Assembly (NCBI RefSeq): GCF_020882245.1
Contig: NC_083597.1
Location: 25,088,652 to 25,152,651 of the forward strand
Origin: Rhopalosiphum padi
Lineage: Eukaryota > Arthropoda > Insecta > Hemiptera > Aphididae
Reading direction: 5' to 3'
DNA length: 64,000 nucleotides
Positions 51,782-62,771 of the stretch are shown here, in pieces; position 1 is the stretch's first letter; the number at the start of each line of letters is the position of its first letter. The position numbers and the translations under genes are program-made. The notes below the pieces were generated by a model that worked only from the letters and a program-made list of their open reading frames with translations, did no database searches and was not told the origin of the DNA.

Positions 51782-51862
51782 ATGATGTATCGTACAGTTA
51801 GCAATACGGAAAAGGTGATAAACGAAGACGAGGTGGAAAAACCCAAAGATAGGATATTATAA
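51782..51862 (+). CDS. Possible small ORF or coding-exon fragment (26 aa)
   Basis: Starting at ATG ATG, the frame reads M-M-Y-R-T-V-S-N-T-E-K-V-I-N-E-D-E-V-E-K-P-K-D-R-I-L and ends at TAA. The mix of Glu, Asp, Lys and Val with GTG, GAC and GAG codons is unlike the Ile/Asn/Tyr/Phe-rich chance frames around it. No splice sites or homologue are recognised. It may be a genuine short exon, an upstream or small ORF, or chance. Confidence 0.2.
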   Translation: MMYRTVSNTEKVINEDEVEKPKDRIL

Positions 51863-52379
51863 TTATAACGGTGTGTATACTTTATTTACTACATTTACGT
51901 GTATTATGGCATGTAGTTATGCTGGAAATTTTTTCCTGATAAGAAAAAAGAAAATTAAGTAATTAATTTGTTGTGTAAGTAGTAATTACGAGTATTATGT
52001 CTGAATTAATAAACTATGCAATATCGCAGTGGTGCAGTCGCAGTGCTATAAAGACCGCAGAACGTTATGACAAATGTATGTAATTCTTGTTATATTGCCG
52101 TCCAAGTAAATCAAATTGACGACTCGCCTAATATACTTCATTCACTGACCTTACATTTCGGGAAGATATTAATATATTATGGAGCTATCTACTATATTAT
52201 GTACATCGTCGTCAATTCCATACCAAAAATATCGAAGCTAAATAATTTTAGTAAAAATTGCTTGTCGCATATAACCATGTATCACAATTCACAATAATAT
52301 TATATTAATGTCTACATTTTTGCATAATATAACGGTAATAATGTGGTAATACTCATTTTAATATTATGCATTTATACCT

Positions 52380-52767
52380 ACCGATTATACAGTTGGCCAA
52401 TTTTCGCGGGTGCTGTTGTGCGGGTGCGTGTGCGTGTGTGTGTACGGTCGACCTGGCGCGCATCACTTCGCGAGCCGTCGGTGGGTCTCCTTCATATTAT
52501 ACGCGTCTACTGTCAAATGGGGGTGGTTGGTGGCAGTGGATTCTAAGGGGGTTGTGATGGGGGTGCCCGCATAGTCGATAGAGCCTCTGCGTGCTACTAC
52601 ACTCTTGCCCTACTCTATATTTCGTCGTAGCTGTCGCACGCGTGACGTAACGATACTGTTTTTGGAGTGACGTCACGCCGCCCGTTGCCAATGGTTACGC
52701 GCTCTCGAATCGTGGAACCACCCGTACTCCACGACTCGCAGCTCCGTTTATAACACAAGACTCCCTC
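52380..52767 (+). promoter_or_regulatory. CpG island promoter with CREs and X-box/CCAAT element
   Basis: It contains a palindromic CRE, TGACGTCA (52668-52675), a variant TGACGTAA (52643-52650) and GTTGCCAATGGTTAC (52684-52698). The last combines an RFX/X-box-like inverted half-site pair with a CCAAT box. Upstream are TG/CG-rich stretches (GCGGGTGCGTGTGCGTGTG). An exact arthropod initiator, TCAGTC, occurs at 52766-52771 and a TTTATAAC word at 52748-52755. The promoter resembles the one at 33 kb in element type and in a shared CTCCGTACGC word at the start region. Short open frames on both strands are GC-driven. Confidence 0.55.
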
Positions 52768-52895
52768 AGTCTCTCCGTACGCCTATCCACTCATAACATC
52801 CTGAATTTCTGTCCATTCAGAATAATATTATTACATTTATATTATATATTATACACTATTCATATATTATATATAATAGTATAACGTAATTCTAG
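52768..52895 (+). ncRNA. Possible noncoding first exon
   Basis: The A of TCAGTC at 52768 is the proposed start. The leader continues through CTCTCCGTACGCCTATCC into AT-rich DNA. A weak donor, CTAGGTAAAATG, would end it at 52895. No ATG-initiated frame of note is present. The initiator is good but the donor is poor, so the right limit is tentative. Confidence 0.3.
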
Positions 52896-53603
52896 GTAAA
52901 ATGAAATTCCAATGACAAAATATCTAAATTAAAAAATGTAATAAAATTGTTTTTATATTTTTAATTTAAATGGTATATATTTAATAATAGGTAATATTGT
53001 AATAATAATGATAATAATAATTCAAAATCAAATTTAAACACATTCTTAAATGCGAGTATATAGTTAATAGACTACAATTTTATAAAATAAGCAATAATAT
53101 TTAGTTAATTGGGAGATGTTTTAATTGATAAATCTTCAACTATTTTTGATCTGTGGGGGGACGGCACCATCCATTACTTAATACACGTTATGCTATTTTT
53201 GTCTCGTCACTCGTCAGCTGTATTTTAAATACATTTGTATTAAATAATATTTTAAATGTATTAATTTCTTATAAATATGGATTGCATTAAGATGAAAGTT
53301 CCGAGATCTAGACTAGTTACTCTATTACACTCATAACACATTTTGTATATACTGACACCGTGAACTGGGCAGTGAGTTTAGTGAACTTTAATTATATTAT
53401 TAATTATTATTATTAACTTATAATTCAACATCAACGTAAAATTGTTTGAGGAAAACATTTTTTTGGTTTGGGTATTTTGATTGAATACCTATTAAAGTAT
53501 TAACTATAAGGTGCACCTACTTTAACAACAACCACTGGGGAGCGAGTATATAAATAAAAAGTGTTTAATATTCTAAGTACGGCAGTATAATATTATATTT
53601 GCA
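52896..53603. other. AT-rich noncoding DNA
   Basis: No gene is supported. A G7 run with GGACGGCACC occurs near 53154-53170. The stretch ends in an acceptor-like word, ATTTGCAG, at 53596-53603. Confidence 0.4.
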
Positions 53604-53881
53604 GGATCCTACACGCGCGCGCCCCCTTAGTTAGTAATGAGTACGATGGTGACGACTGACGATACTTATGACGTGCATTTAATATTATTTTATTTTAATA
53701 ATATATTCCGACGCTACACAGCGCCGTCGCCGTGTGCCGTCAACTGTGCAAATAGTGCAAACTCATCGGCGGGGCCTGTCGATTGTAAACAATATTTATA
53801 TTTTTTTGTTCGTAAAACGAACGTTCAAAACAACAGGCGCTTGTGTAGTCAGGTTTGCTTTGGAGTATCGCGTGCGGTTTG
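53604..53881 (+). CDS. Uncertain open frame after an acceptor-like site (81 codons from ATG at 53637)
   Basis: After the acceptor-like TATATTTGCAG the bases turn CpG-rich (CACGCGCGCGCCCCC). An ATG at 53637 opens 81 codons to TGA at 53881. The product would have a Ser/Ala/Cys/Pro-containing middle (A-P-S-P-C-A-V-N-C-A-N-S-A-N-S) and a basic C-terminal part. It has no signal peptide or motif I recognise. The 5' CpG block may instead be a promoter or UTR. Coding status is unproven. Confidence 0.2.
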
Positions 53882-55938
53882 AAACTGGTCGATAAAAAAC
53901 AAAAACTGCAAAGAAAAATAACATAATATTATATACTCGAGTATTACGTTAATCAACCTTGAACGCTGTACTTCGGACGAGTATTTAATATTTTAATTCA
54001 AAACGATATCATTATAATATGTATTACCACGTATATGTTATAAAATTTAGAATTTATGTAAATTTTAACGAATTTATTATTTAAAAATGGTTACATAATT
54101 CTCGTGAACCGACGACAAAAAAAAAATTTAAATGCTTATTATAAAGTAATATATAGGATACATTACCTATGAGTTTGAGGTAATACGTCTAAATATTCTT
54201 CTCTGTTTTCGTTTTAACTATAATTGCGGTCTAGTTTATACATGTGCTATGTAGTTTATGTGGTACTAATATTGGAAATGTTAGCGATAACAAAATATTG
54301 TAGATACCTATTTGACTTAAAGATAAATTGTACGCGATCTCATGTACATTTTAAATATATATTATATATCAATGCACCGGCTCAATTACTAAAAATTTAA
54401 AATGATTTTCTACACACTACCCATAGTTCGAGATCAATTAGATTATATAATGTTATATTTATTCATGTACCTATTATGTACCATGAGCAACTATGTGTGT
54501 ATGATGTATCGACAAAAACGGTAACATTTTCACAATAATTTACTTAATATTTGAACATGCAAATACCAATTTACATGTTTATTTTTATTCGTTTTGTTAG
54601 TACCTATATCTAAATGGCTATATTCGTCGCTATGTTTTACCTTTAATGAGGTTTTTTTTATCGTCTTGAAGATAATTTATTCTAACAATATTTTTTTATT
54701 GGTAGTATACGTTTAATTATGTTTTTCTATTGCAAACTAACGTTGAGGTGGAACATATAAAATTGCGTTAATTCTAAATGAAAACAATTATTTTATTTAT
54801 ATAAATTTTAATACATTCTACAATCAAATGTAATATAAAATGTAATTAGGTTTTAATTGTTTTATACTAAAAATACTTAAGTTTTACGTAATTCAAATTG
54901 ATTAACACAACAATGTATTAAAATATAAAGCTTAATATTGTTCATTTTAAAAATAATAATTTTAATTAAATTATCACACTTAGAAAACAAACTGAAAATG
55001 CATAAATGTTTCAGAGGAATATATATAATAATGAGGAATAATTTTCGATTCGATTTTTACCTCGATGATTTTTATACGATTTTATTGAAAATACAAAGGA
55101 AAAAATAGAAACAAAATCGATATCAAATGTTTATAACAATATAATATATATATAATATACGAGTAAACATAGTTGTATACATTTCTAGGTAGATTGAATG
55201 GTGATTGTAGAGTGGTAGCTTTTTGACCTTGACTTTCATTCGTGCAAGAACGCTTTTCCGGCGTAGTAAAAATAACATTATTGCCATTTATTATTATACT
55301 CTATAATACGTCTCTACACTATATAGTATATATACTATTATAATATACGATATATAACGTCCGTGGTTCGCGTGGCGCTTACAATGTGTGCTTTAATGAA
55401 TTCAACCTTGTGTAAGGTTAGCTTTATGAATTTCCACACACAAATATAACAATAGTATAATTACTATAGTCGGAGACATTTACGTATATATTTATTCCGT
55501 AAAAATATTCCATATATATGAATTTATTAATTTTATTGTTTCCAGTTTTACGTCATATATGTAAAAAAATATTTAACAAAAATATCTAATCAGAAACCTT
55601 CGAGGAAAAATAGAGGACACTCATTACGTGTCAATTGTATACACAATACAACATACATACATTCGGATTTGACTATGCATGAATAATGTGTACATATTTA
55701 ACTGAAAAATTCGCAATAGCCAATAGCTAATATGTAATTAAATATTCATAACGAACTCGAAGATGTGTATCCATAAAATATTATGAGACTTGTAAAGAGT
55801 ATAGTTACCTAATATTTATTATACAATTTATGTATTTTGAATACTAATCAAAATTTAAATATTTTTATAATTTTGGATTTCAAATAAAAATTTTTATATT
55901 AAATAACATGTCAGTATTTGATAAATGGTACTATAAAC
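53882..55938. other. AT-rich noncoding DNA
   Basis: No gene is supported. A patch at 55200-55270 (TTGACCTTGACTTTCATTCG) is less AT-rich. TA microrepeats occur near 55143-55160. Confidence 0.45.
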
Positions 55939-56125
55939 TAGTGATCGGCAACCGGCGTGGGCTCGCGGACCGCATCTGGCCCGCGCGTCTATTGTATACG
56001 GCCCGCTTTAAATTTTTTTTTTTGATAAATAATTTGAAATATAACATTTTTATTTTTGTCTGGCCCGCGAACTCTGATTAATTTATGAATGTGGCTCGGG
56101 AGTCCAAAAAGGTTGCCGACCACTG
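55939..56125. mobile_element. hAT-like MITE (187 bp)
   Basis: The left end TAGTGATCGGCAACC (55939-55953) and the reverse complement of the right end, CAGTGGTCGGCAACC (56111-56125), agree at 13 of 15 positions. CAGTGGT-type ends followed by CGGCAACC and internal CTGGCCCGC-type words are characteristic of hAT elements. Flanking 8-mers CTATAAAC and TACTAAAC agree at 5 of 8, suggesting an eroded 8-bp target duplication. The core is a poly-T/AT stretch with no reading frame, so the element is non-autonomous. Confidence 0.7.
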
Positions 56126-57249
56126 TACTAAACGATTAAAACATAAATATTAAGTATTATAATAGTTGTACATGTATTATTTATTAGGATTATTGTTTAT
56201 AAAAGAATTTTGGTGATATTTTCGACTTGAAAAGTTAAAGCCAAAATAATATTAAAAATATACAATAAGTTGTGATTTATTCAAAAAGTATTTATTGTGG
56301 AAGGCTGATTTTTAGAAACTATTTACAAACTGAAATTAGATATATACATTGATTTTATTAAGCAGAACTCTAGTAATTATTCATAGTAATTTAATTGCCA
56401 TTTATCGTGTTAGATTTGTTAAATATATAATACAACGGTTTAAATGAAATAAGCTTTTTATGAATGTTGTAATACCTTTAAACCTATTTCTAGGCTATTT
56501 CTATTTCATAATGAAAATTCTTCTTAATGTTATCGTAAGACAAACAATAAAACGCTCCATTTTTTTATTTACTTTTACACTTCTATGCACGGTTATTGTC
56601 AAGAGTTCACGATTGAACCAAAACTACGAGTATTATATTGATTTCAATATTTCATTAAGTGTGTATGAGATAAAAATGACGTTCTATACTTAATGCCTTA
56701 TTTGTAATACAGGTACATAAAGTATGATCAAGTTTATTCGAAGAACTGGATTTTGGTGTTTTTAAATTGGTAATATATTATATGTCTTCGCTATACCTCT
56801 TAATACACATCGCACATCGCAATAATATGCGTACTAACTATGTATTAACAAAATATTAATTTAATATTGGCGTCTGTCAGCAAGCTTATGGTATTATAGG
56901 TGTATATTATGCACATATAATTATGTAGGTTTTACGAATAGTTTTCTATTTGACTTGCAATAGCGAATAGCAGTATAATTGTCATTTATCGTCATTAATT
57001 AACATATTTATCAACTCATCGTTGTCATCGCACAATAAACAATACATAATTTGTAACAATATGGAGTATGGAGTATATTATTATTGTAAGCAACTCTGTC
57101 TTTGATTGTGTCGTAATTATTAAGGGGATGCAACATGTTTGAAAAATATTTTTTAGAGTTTTTATCAATACTGCAGAGTTATCAACTTGGTACTCGAATA
57201 TTATAATTAAATAAATAATAATATATCATGCACATTATACAAGAGGTTT
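56126..57249. other. AT-rich noncoding DNA
   Basis: No gene is supported. A 77-codon frame at 56460-56693 has a hydrophobic N-terminal half but the Phe/Ile/Asn/Lys composition expected of chance frames. Confidence 0.4.
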
Positions 57250-58430
57250 AAATATTTTAGAATATAAAGTATGAAATATCTTGACGTATGTCATATACTG
57301 ATAAAGACTTATTCACCAAATATTCTCACTTCCATTTTAAATTCTGAGCGGAGGGATGAATGTATTGATTTTACAATAATGTATTTTTTTTTGTTTTGTT
57401 TATGAGTGCCTATTAAAAGTACCTAGTTGATAAAATTTAACTTTAAACTTTGATAATGGTTTTGGATAGACATTTGAATCTAGTTTGTACTTTAGAAAAT
57501 TAGAAATTAAAAATTCTCAGTACTTTTTTATAATCCGAAAAAAACAGGAATTTTTATGCTAAATCTATAAATGTTGATTAAATACATTTCTTTATTTTGT
57601 TATAGTATAAAATCGAAAAATCACAGTAACTTGACATTTTTATCATGTATACAATCAGTTTCTTTGTATGGTACAATTATCAAAATATTTTGAATTTTTT
57701 TTTTAAGCTATTTAAAGAAAATTTGAATATTATTTTTATTTTGTATAAATATTAATAAAAAAATTTAAGAATGGGTAAAAATTATTGAAAATGTAATTTA
57801 TGGTTCCTAATAAGAATTTAATTTTCCATCTATAAAAACATCAACAATTTATCGTCATAATAATTTCTTATTTAAATTTTGAATTTCGACAAAATTTGCG
57901 AAAATCTGAAAATTAGTAGTTATAAATATATCAACATTTTTTCTGTTTATATAACTAAGATTTTAAAATAGAATACAAGGTTATTTATAACTTTTTCAAC
58001 CTATACAAAAAAACGAATTCTATCGAACTGTCAAATTGATTCTTTTTAATTATTTCATCCACCCGTATAATAACTTATTTATTTTCAAACAATTTTTTGT
58101 AATTCAAAAACAAATAATTATAGATACTTGAAATTTTCACAAAATGTTTATATTATCATTTTCAACTTATTCCGATCTATTTATGGGCATGCCAATTTTT
58201 TCAAATTTTTAAAAATTATATCAACACCGTAATACTAAAAGTAAAACAAATGACTTTAATAGTTATATTAAAAAAACATTAGGTATGAAATATAGTTAAT
58301 GATATAGGCTGATAGACCGTTTCCGCTCAGAATTATTTATCCTATACAATGATAATATATCACTAAATTCAAATTGTACACACCTAATATACAGTAAACG
58401 GTAACCACTACCCACTTGTTTACCTTTTTT
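57250..58430 (-). repeat. ATTCTGAGCGGA-family repeat, copy 4 (near full length)
   Basis: Two exact inverted 12-mers, ATTCTGAGCGGA at 57341-57352 and TCCGCTCAGAAT at 58322-58333, bound a core of just under 1 kb. Homology to copy 1 continues for about 100 bp outside the second motif (to TTGTTTACCTTTTTT, 58416-58430), so the motifs are subterminal. The core holds segments shared with the copies at 11, 28 and 38 kb. No transposase-like frame is present. True ends and target duplication are not resolved. Confidence 0.7.
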
Positions 58431-58898
58431 GATTTACCAATGAATTTATTCGTGTAATTTTTCAGAAAATAAGGTTTCTAAATATATTTAAAAATTTCAA
58501 AAATCCGATTTTGAAATACTGCATTATAGAAGAAAATAGAATGTGATCATGTTTGTTGTATCACTTCTATCACTGTATATATTATATTTATTAAAATATA
58601 TTAACTTAAAGCACTTTGGTAGGAACATACTTTGGAACGCTCACTAAATAATTTATGTTATCATGAATATTCCAAGTGAAGATAGTTTAGTTGCTAAAAA
58701 AAAGTAGATATCAATTCTAGTAAGCTGGTAAAAAAATATATATTAAAATAATATGGCGTTATTGCAAGTATATATATTATATATATATATCATACTTCTG
58801 TTATTATTATAGACTTGTTCCTTGGTGTAGGACGTAAACAAGAAGGGAGCGAAACCGTAACAGTTCTGTGTCATCTACCCCCATAATAACGCTAGTGG
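58431..58898. other. AT-rich noncoding DNA
   Basis: No gene is supported. A TA tract lies near 58770-58790. Confidence 0.4.
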
Positions 58899-58918
58899 TT
58901 AGGTTAGGTTAGGTTAGG
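58899..58918 (+). repeat. (TTAGG)4 interstitial telomere-type repeat
   Basis: Four perfect tandem TTAGG units followed by GT. TTAGG is the ancestral telomere repeat of arthropods. Here it is a short internal array with unrelated sequence on both sides, so it is an interstitial trace and not a chromosome end. Confidence 0.85.
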
Positions 58919-59199
58919 GTATTACATGTATCCTATGTGCCTAACGATATGGATAAAAAAGTTTACAAAACATACATTAAAAACGATGTCAAAAAGACAA
59001 TTTTTTTATACCTATATATCGGTCGTGTGATTTTTGCACAAATTCCCTTTCCCTCCATTCGGCTAATATTTCACCACTGTCTATTTCAAATAATCATTGC
59101 CGTGACGCCGTCAGCTGGTTATATCTACATTATGCACGTCCAATTCTGTATAAAATATTATTGTTATTTTGGCACCTGCAGTATCACGCGCACATAATT
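58919..59199. other. Noncoding DNA with an 86-codon chance frame
   Basis: A + frame at 58937-59197 has no recognisable motif. The GC-richer part (59090-59120) leads into the block at 59200. Confidence 0.35.
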
Positions 59200-59310
59200 A
59201 TTTTATTTCATGACAAAAACGCGAAGTGTGTTTTCGCACCGTACTGTTTAGTGACAACGTGGCGGCCGGACCGGCTGTAATTCAAAAGGTACGCCCGTGT
59301 GTCGACCGAG
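59200..59310. promoter_or_regulatory. Small CpG-rich block
   Basis: The block contains AACGTGGCGGCCGGACCGGC (59257-59276) and GTGTGTCGACCGAG. A TA microsatellite follows at 59370-59391. It is promoter-like in composition only. Confidence 0.25.
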
Positions 59311-61151
59311 TTTCAAACTACCTATAATAATATTATATTATCGTGTATATTTTTACTCAGGCGCGCTAATAATATATATATATATATATATAAACATAAT
59401 GATGAAGTATGAACTCTGCCCCTTAGGCCATATAATATGTATAGTATTATCCTAATAACGACGGTTATTACGATAACCAAACATTATTATAATATTATCT
59501 ACGATAAATTGCTGAATATGTGTCCACCAGCCAAACGGTCAACAATGTACACCATACGATTATAAATTGTTGACAGTTGTTTAGCTTTTTGGATTTTGTA
59601 CGTCGACCCCATAGACCTATAAAGAAATGGATTGATAGCAGAGAGAGAAGCACGGAGGCCAATATAGTTATAGAAAAATATAGCGTAGAACTCCGTCCAT
59701 CTAAACCCATTAATAATAAAAGAAAGAGTGAGAGAGAAGTTTCACAACGTAATAACATTTAAGAACATATCATAATATGCACAGGTATTGGTTATCTCTT
59801 TCTAACATTGTTAGCACAGGCAACCTATGGCAGTCAGCAGGGAAGGTATGGGAAACGTTTAGTTTATATATTAATGTGTCTATATTGTTGACTCGATCGA
59901 CGTCTCTCTCATCGAACACAATATAATATTTTATTATTTGTGCAGGCAATGATAAGTACATTTAAATTATTATTATCAACGTGCATTTGGATATTGGACT
60001 AACATACGTTTTGGGGATGTATTTAATATAATATTATACTTTTAATAACATTTGTTTATTTTGGATCGTTATGGACTTATGGCGCCAACGCCGCATACAC
60101 AATTATTGTACGATGGGTGCGAAAATTCTTCATACAAAATGATACAATTTTATATAATTTTATGTAAAATGGATTCTCACAGTTTTACTTCCTGCAGTCC
60201 TGCTCGTAGTATATAACGTTTGCTGAAACATGGCACAGCTGTTTTTCTTTTACAAACAGTATGATATATATTATTTTGTGTATATTATTATCAGATACAT
60301 TACAAACTGCAGTTTTTATATCTATATGCTTACAGTATTATTATATTTCAGGTGTACCATGTTATTTACATATTCGTGTACGAGAAATTACTAAGTAGGT
60401 ACATAGGTACTACATACGTTTTGGGAACAAATTTTACGGGTTACTATATCGATTCCTTAAACGTCATCATTAAAAAATCATAATTAATTGTAGATAAATT
60501 GTTTTAGATTTTTTATCTCTAATGAAAGTTATGAATATTTAAAATAAAAAGCACGAGTGTATTATGTTCAAACGAACGAAGGCCAATATTTCTAAATTCT
60601 CGTTCGACCTACTTGCTTGCGTTTTGTTGCTCGTCGTTATACAAGTAGACAGGTTGTAAGGTACTCGTTTACACCAGAGCAGAATCGACAGTCAACATGA
60701 CATTATATCATACCCAACATAATAGTAAATAATAATAATAATAAGTAATTGGATTTCACCTTTAATACAAGAGTGTAATAGTGATCGAAGTACTCGTACC
60801 TACATATATACAATATACATATTAATATATTATATATATATATATATATTCTGTACATGCGTGTTCATAATTATTATATGGATATTGAAATTCCGGTTTT
60901 ATTTTTCTATCGTTTTTGCACCGATTTCGTTTAATGTTAATGTACTATTTATATATATATTATTACGAAAGCACAATAGATTACCTTTTAGTCGAAACTA
61001 GAATATGCAATACTGTACAAAATAAAAATGTAAACATATGTTCATAATATATATTATATATATCAGGTATACATGCTGTTGTATTTATATAGTTTTGCAA
61101 TACTCCTTTAAAGCATGCGAATGCCTCGCTGAATGAATTATTACGAATAAT
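59311..61151. other. Noncoding DNA
   Basis: No gene is firmly supported. Frames on both strands at 59495-59762 (87 codons minus, 61 codons plus) overlap each other. The minus product is hydrophobic with two possible membrane segments but resembles no known family. TA tracts occur at 59370-59391 and 60829-60850. A GC-richer patch lies at 60595-60700. Confidence 0.35.
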
Positions 61152-61435
61152 CAGTGGCAGATCTAGGGGGGGCAATCAACCCCCCCCATTCTCTCAAAAA
61201 AATAAATAGTTTTAAGTCCCTGATTTTAGTTTTTGACATAATTATACTTCAAGGATAACAAAATTATAGTGATATATTTTTTTATTACTATTACTATAAA
61301 AAATATTTTTTTTTATTCTGTACGAGACTGTAGAAAGTAACATATGTATGTACCTAAATAAATACTTTATCAAAATTAATGTATGCCCTTTAAAAATCGC
61401 CCCCCCCCTGTTATCTTGGTCTGGATCCGCCCCTG
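61152..61435. mobile_element. hAT-type MITE with 8-bp target duplication (284 bp)
   Basis: The left end CAGTGGCAGATCTAG (61152-61166) pairs with the right end, whose reverse complement is CAGGGGCGGATCCAG (61421-61435), at 12 of 15 positions. The flanking 8-mers CGAATAAT (61144-61151) and AGAATAAT (61436-61443) match at 7 of 8, the duplication length typical of hAT insertion. Inside each end is a G or C homopolymer-rich stretch (GGGGGGGC then CCCCCCCC on the left, CGCCCCCCCCC on the right). The AT-rich core has no transposase frame, so it depended on an autonomous element elsewhere. It appears to be the best-preserved mobile element here. Confidence 0.85.
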
Positions 61436-62771
61436 AGAATAATGCGGTATAATTACTAATAATGTATTGTTATTCATAACTTCATAAGTGTTAAAGAAGT
61501 AGTAAGTACATAGTATATAAATAAGTATTAAGTTATCTTAAGTCGTACATGGTAAATAGCGTAGTATATAAAATATAAATAATGCGCACGCATTGCAAGG
61601 ATGTAAATTACTTTCGACAAATACATTCACAATAATATAATATTAATTCTGGAAACGCTTGCTACGCTGCACACGCTAATGCGCTGTACCTCGGGCCACA
61701 CGTGTCTATCAATACAATCATCTCTAATTACCATCAGTCGTCGCTTTATGTGCGCAATTTTTCAAGGTGCGAATATTTAATACGAAATTATGTTTTTTCC
61801 TATTCCCAATAACGACTGTTGAACCGGCAGTCAATGCGCGTGTTGAAACAAAAAGTGAAAAACTACATAAAACCGTTTGTCAATATACAAAGTGGTGATT
61901 ATTATGACTATTATGTATATGATATACCATCTGGCATTTATCTAATACTTAAATTATTATTATTATTTTTTTATTTTGCGTGAATTGATAAGTTCATGTT
62001 ATACCTATTCGTTGGTTATTATGATTGGGGGTTGTTTTAATAAAGATGGTTCGAATCAATATTTATTTTTATTTTTTATTTTTTATTTTTATTTATTCTT
62101 CAAGAAGATAATGGAAGAATATGTTATTATATTTTATTTTTGAGTTGATTATAATTGCTTAAATCAATTTAATTTAATTAATAATGCACACAAGAGTATA
62201 TTATCTTTATAGAAGATTTCACCCAATATTTAATTAATACTTCTTTACGAAATATTCCAGTTTGAATTATGTAAATTCACTTTATATGAAATGTTTATAA
62301 ATGCAATACCTAAAAACGAGTTAATAAACAATTTAAAAAAATATTCTTGAAAATAAAAATACAGCATTACATGAAAATAATTAAAATCAAGTTTAAAACT
62401 GCAATTATAGCATTAAATATTAGAAATAAAAATACTTTAACACAGTTAAACAAATTTATAATATAAACGTAATAAATACTTGTATGAATATTGAATGTAA
62501 ATAGATACATTATAAATGTAAACGTGTAGTTTCTTGACAAAATGATTCTCCAAATTTAGACAATTAACGTTGCATGTGAAAAATTCGATTATTAAAAATT
62601 GTTAGATGAGTGAATTTGACATTTTGACATGCGTGAATTTGGGAACGATGGTGGACAAACAGTATAAACGACGTGTGTTTATTTTTAGTTATAAATTCAC
62701 AATATATTATATTATATTCGTTGTTGTATAATGCGCAAAGTGCCAAAGTTTATTACTAGATATATTTACTA
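61436..62771. other. AT-rich noncoding DNA with a GC-richer patch
   Basis: Bases 61630-61860 are richer in CpG (ACGCTTGCTACGCTGCACACG, CCATCAGTCGTCGC with an initiator-like TCAGTC near 61735) and may be a weak promoter. The rest is AT-rich, with a T-rich A/T tract at 62061-62097. No gene is supported. Confidence 0.35.

Larger units (their letters stand above)
50286..52379. other. AT-rich noncoding DNA
   Basis: No supported full gene. A 26-codon acidic/basic small frame at 51782-51862 is noted separately. Confidence 0.45.

Noticed and set aside
58899..58918. TTAGG repeats as a true telomere
   Set aside because: Only four units with ordinary sequence on both sides, so not a chromosome end.
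59495..59758. Hydrophobic minus-strand frame as a membrane protein
   Set aside because: An equally open frame exists on the other strand over the same bases, and the product resembles no family.
62050..62060. GGTTCGAATC-like word resembling a tRNA T-loop
   Set aside because: No cloverleaf partner stems or A-box were found around it; no tRNA is supported.
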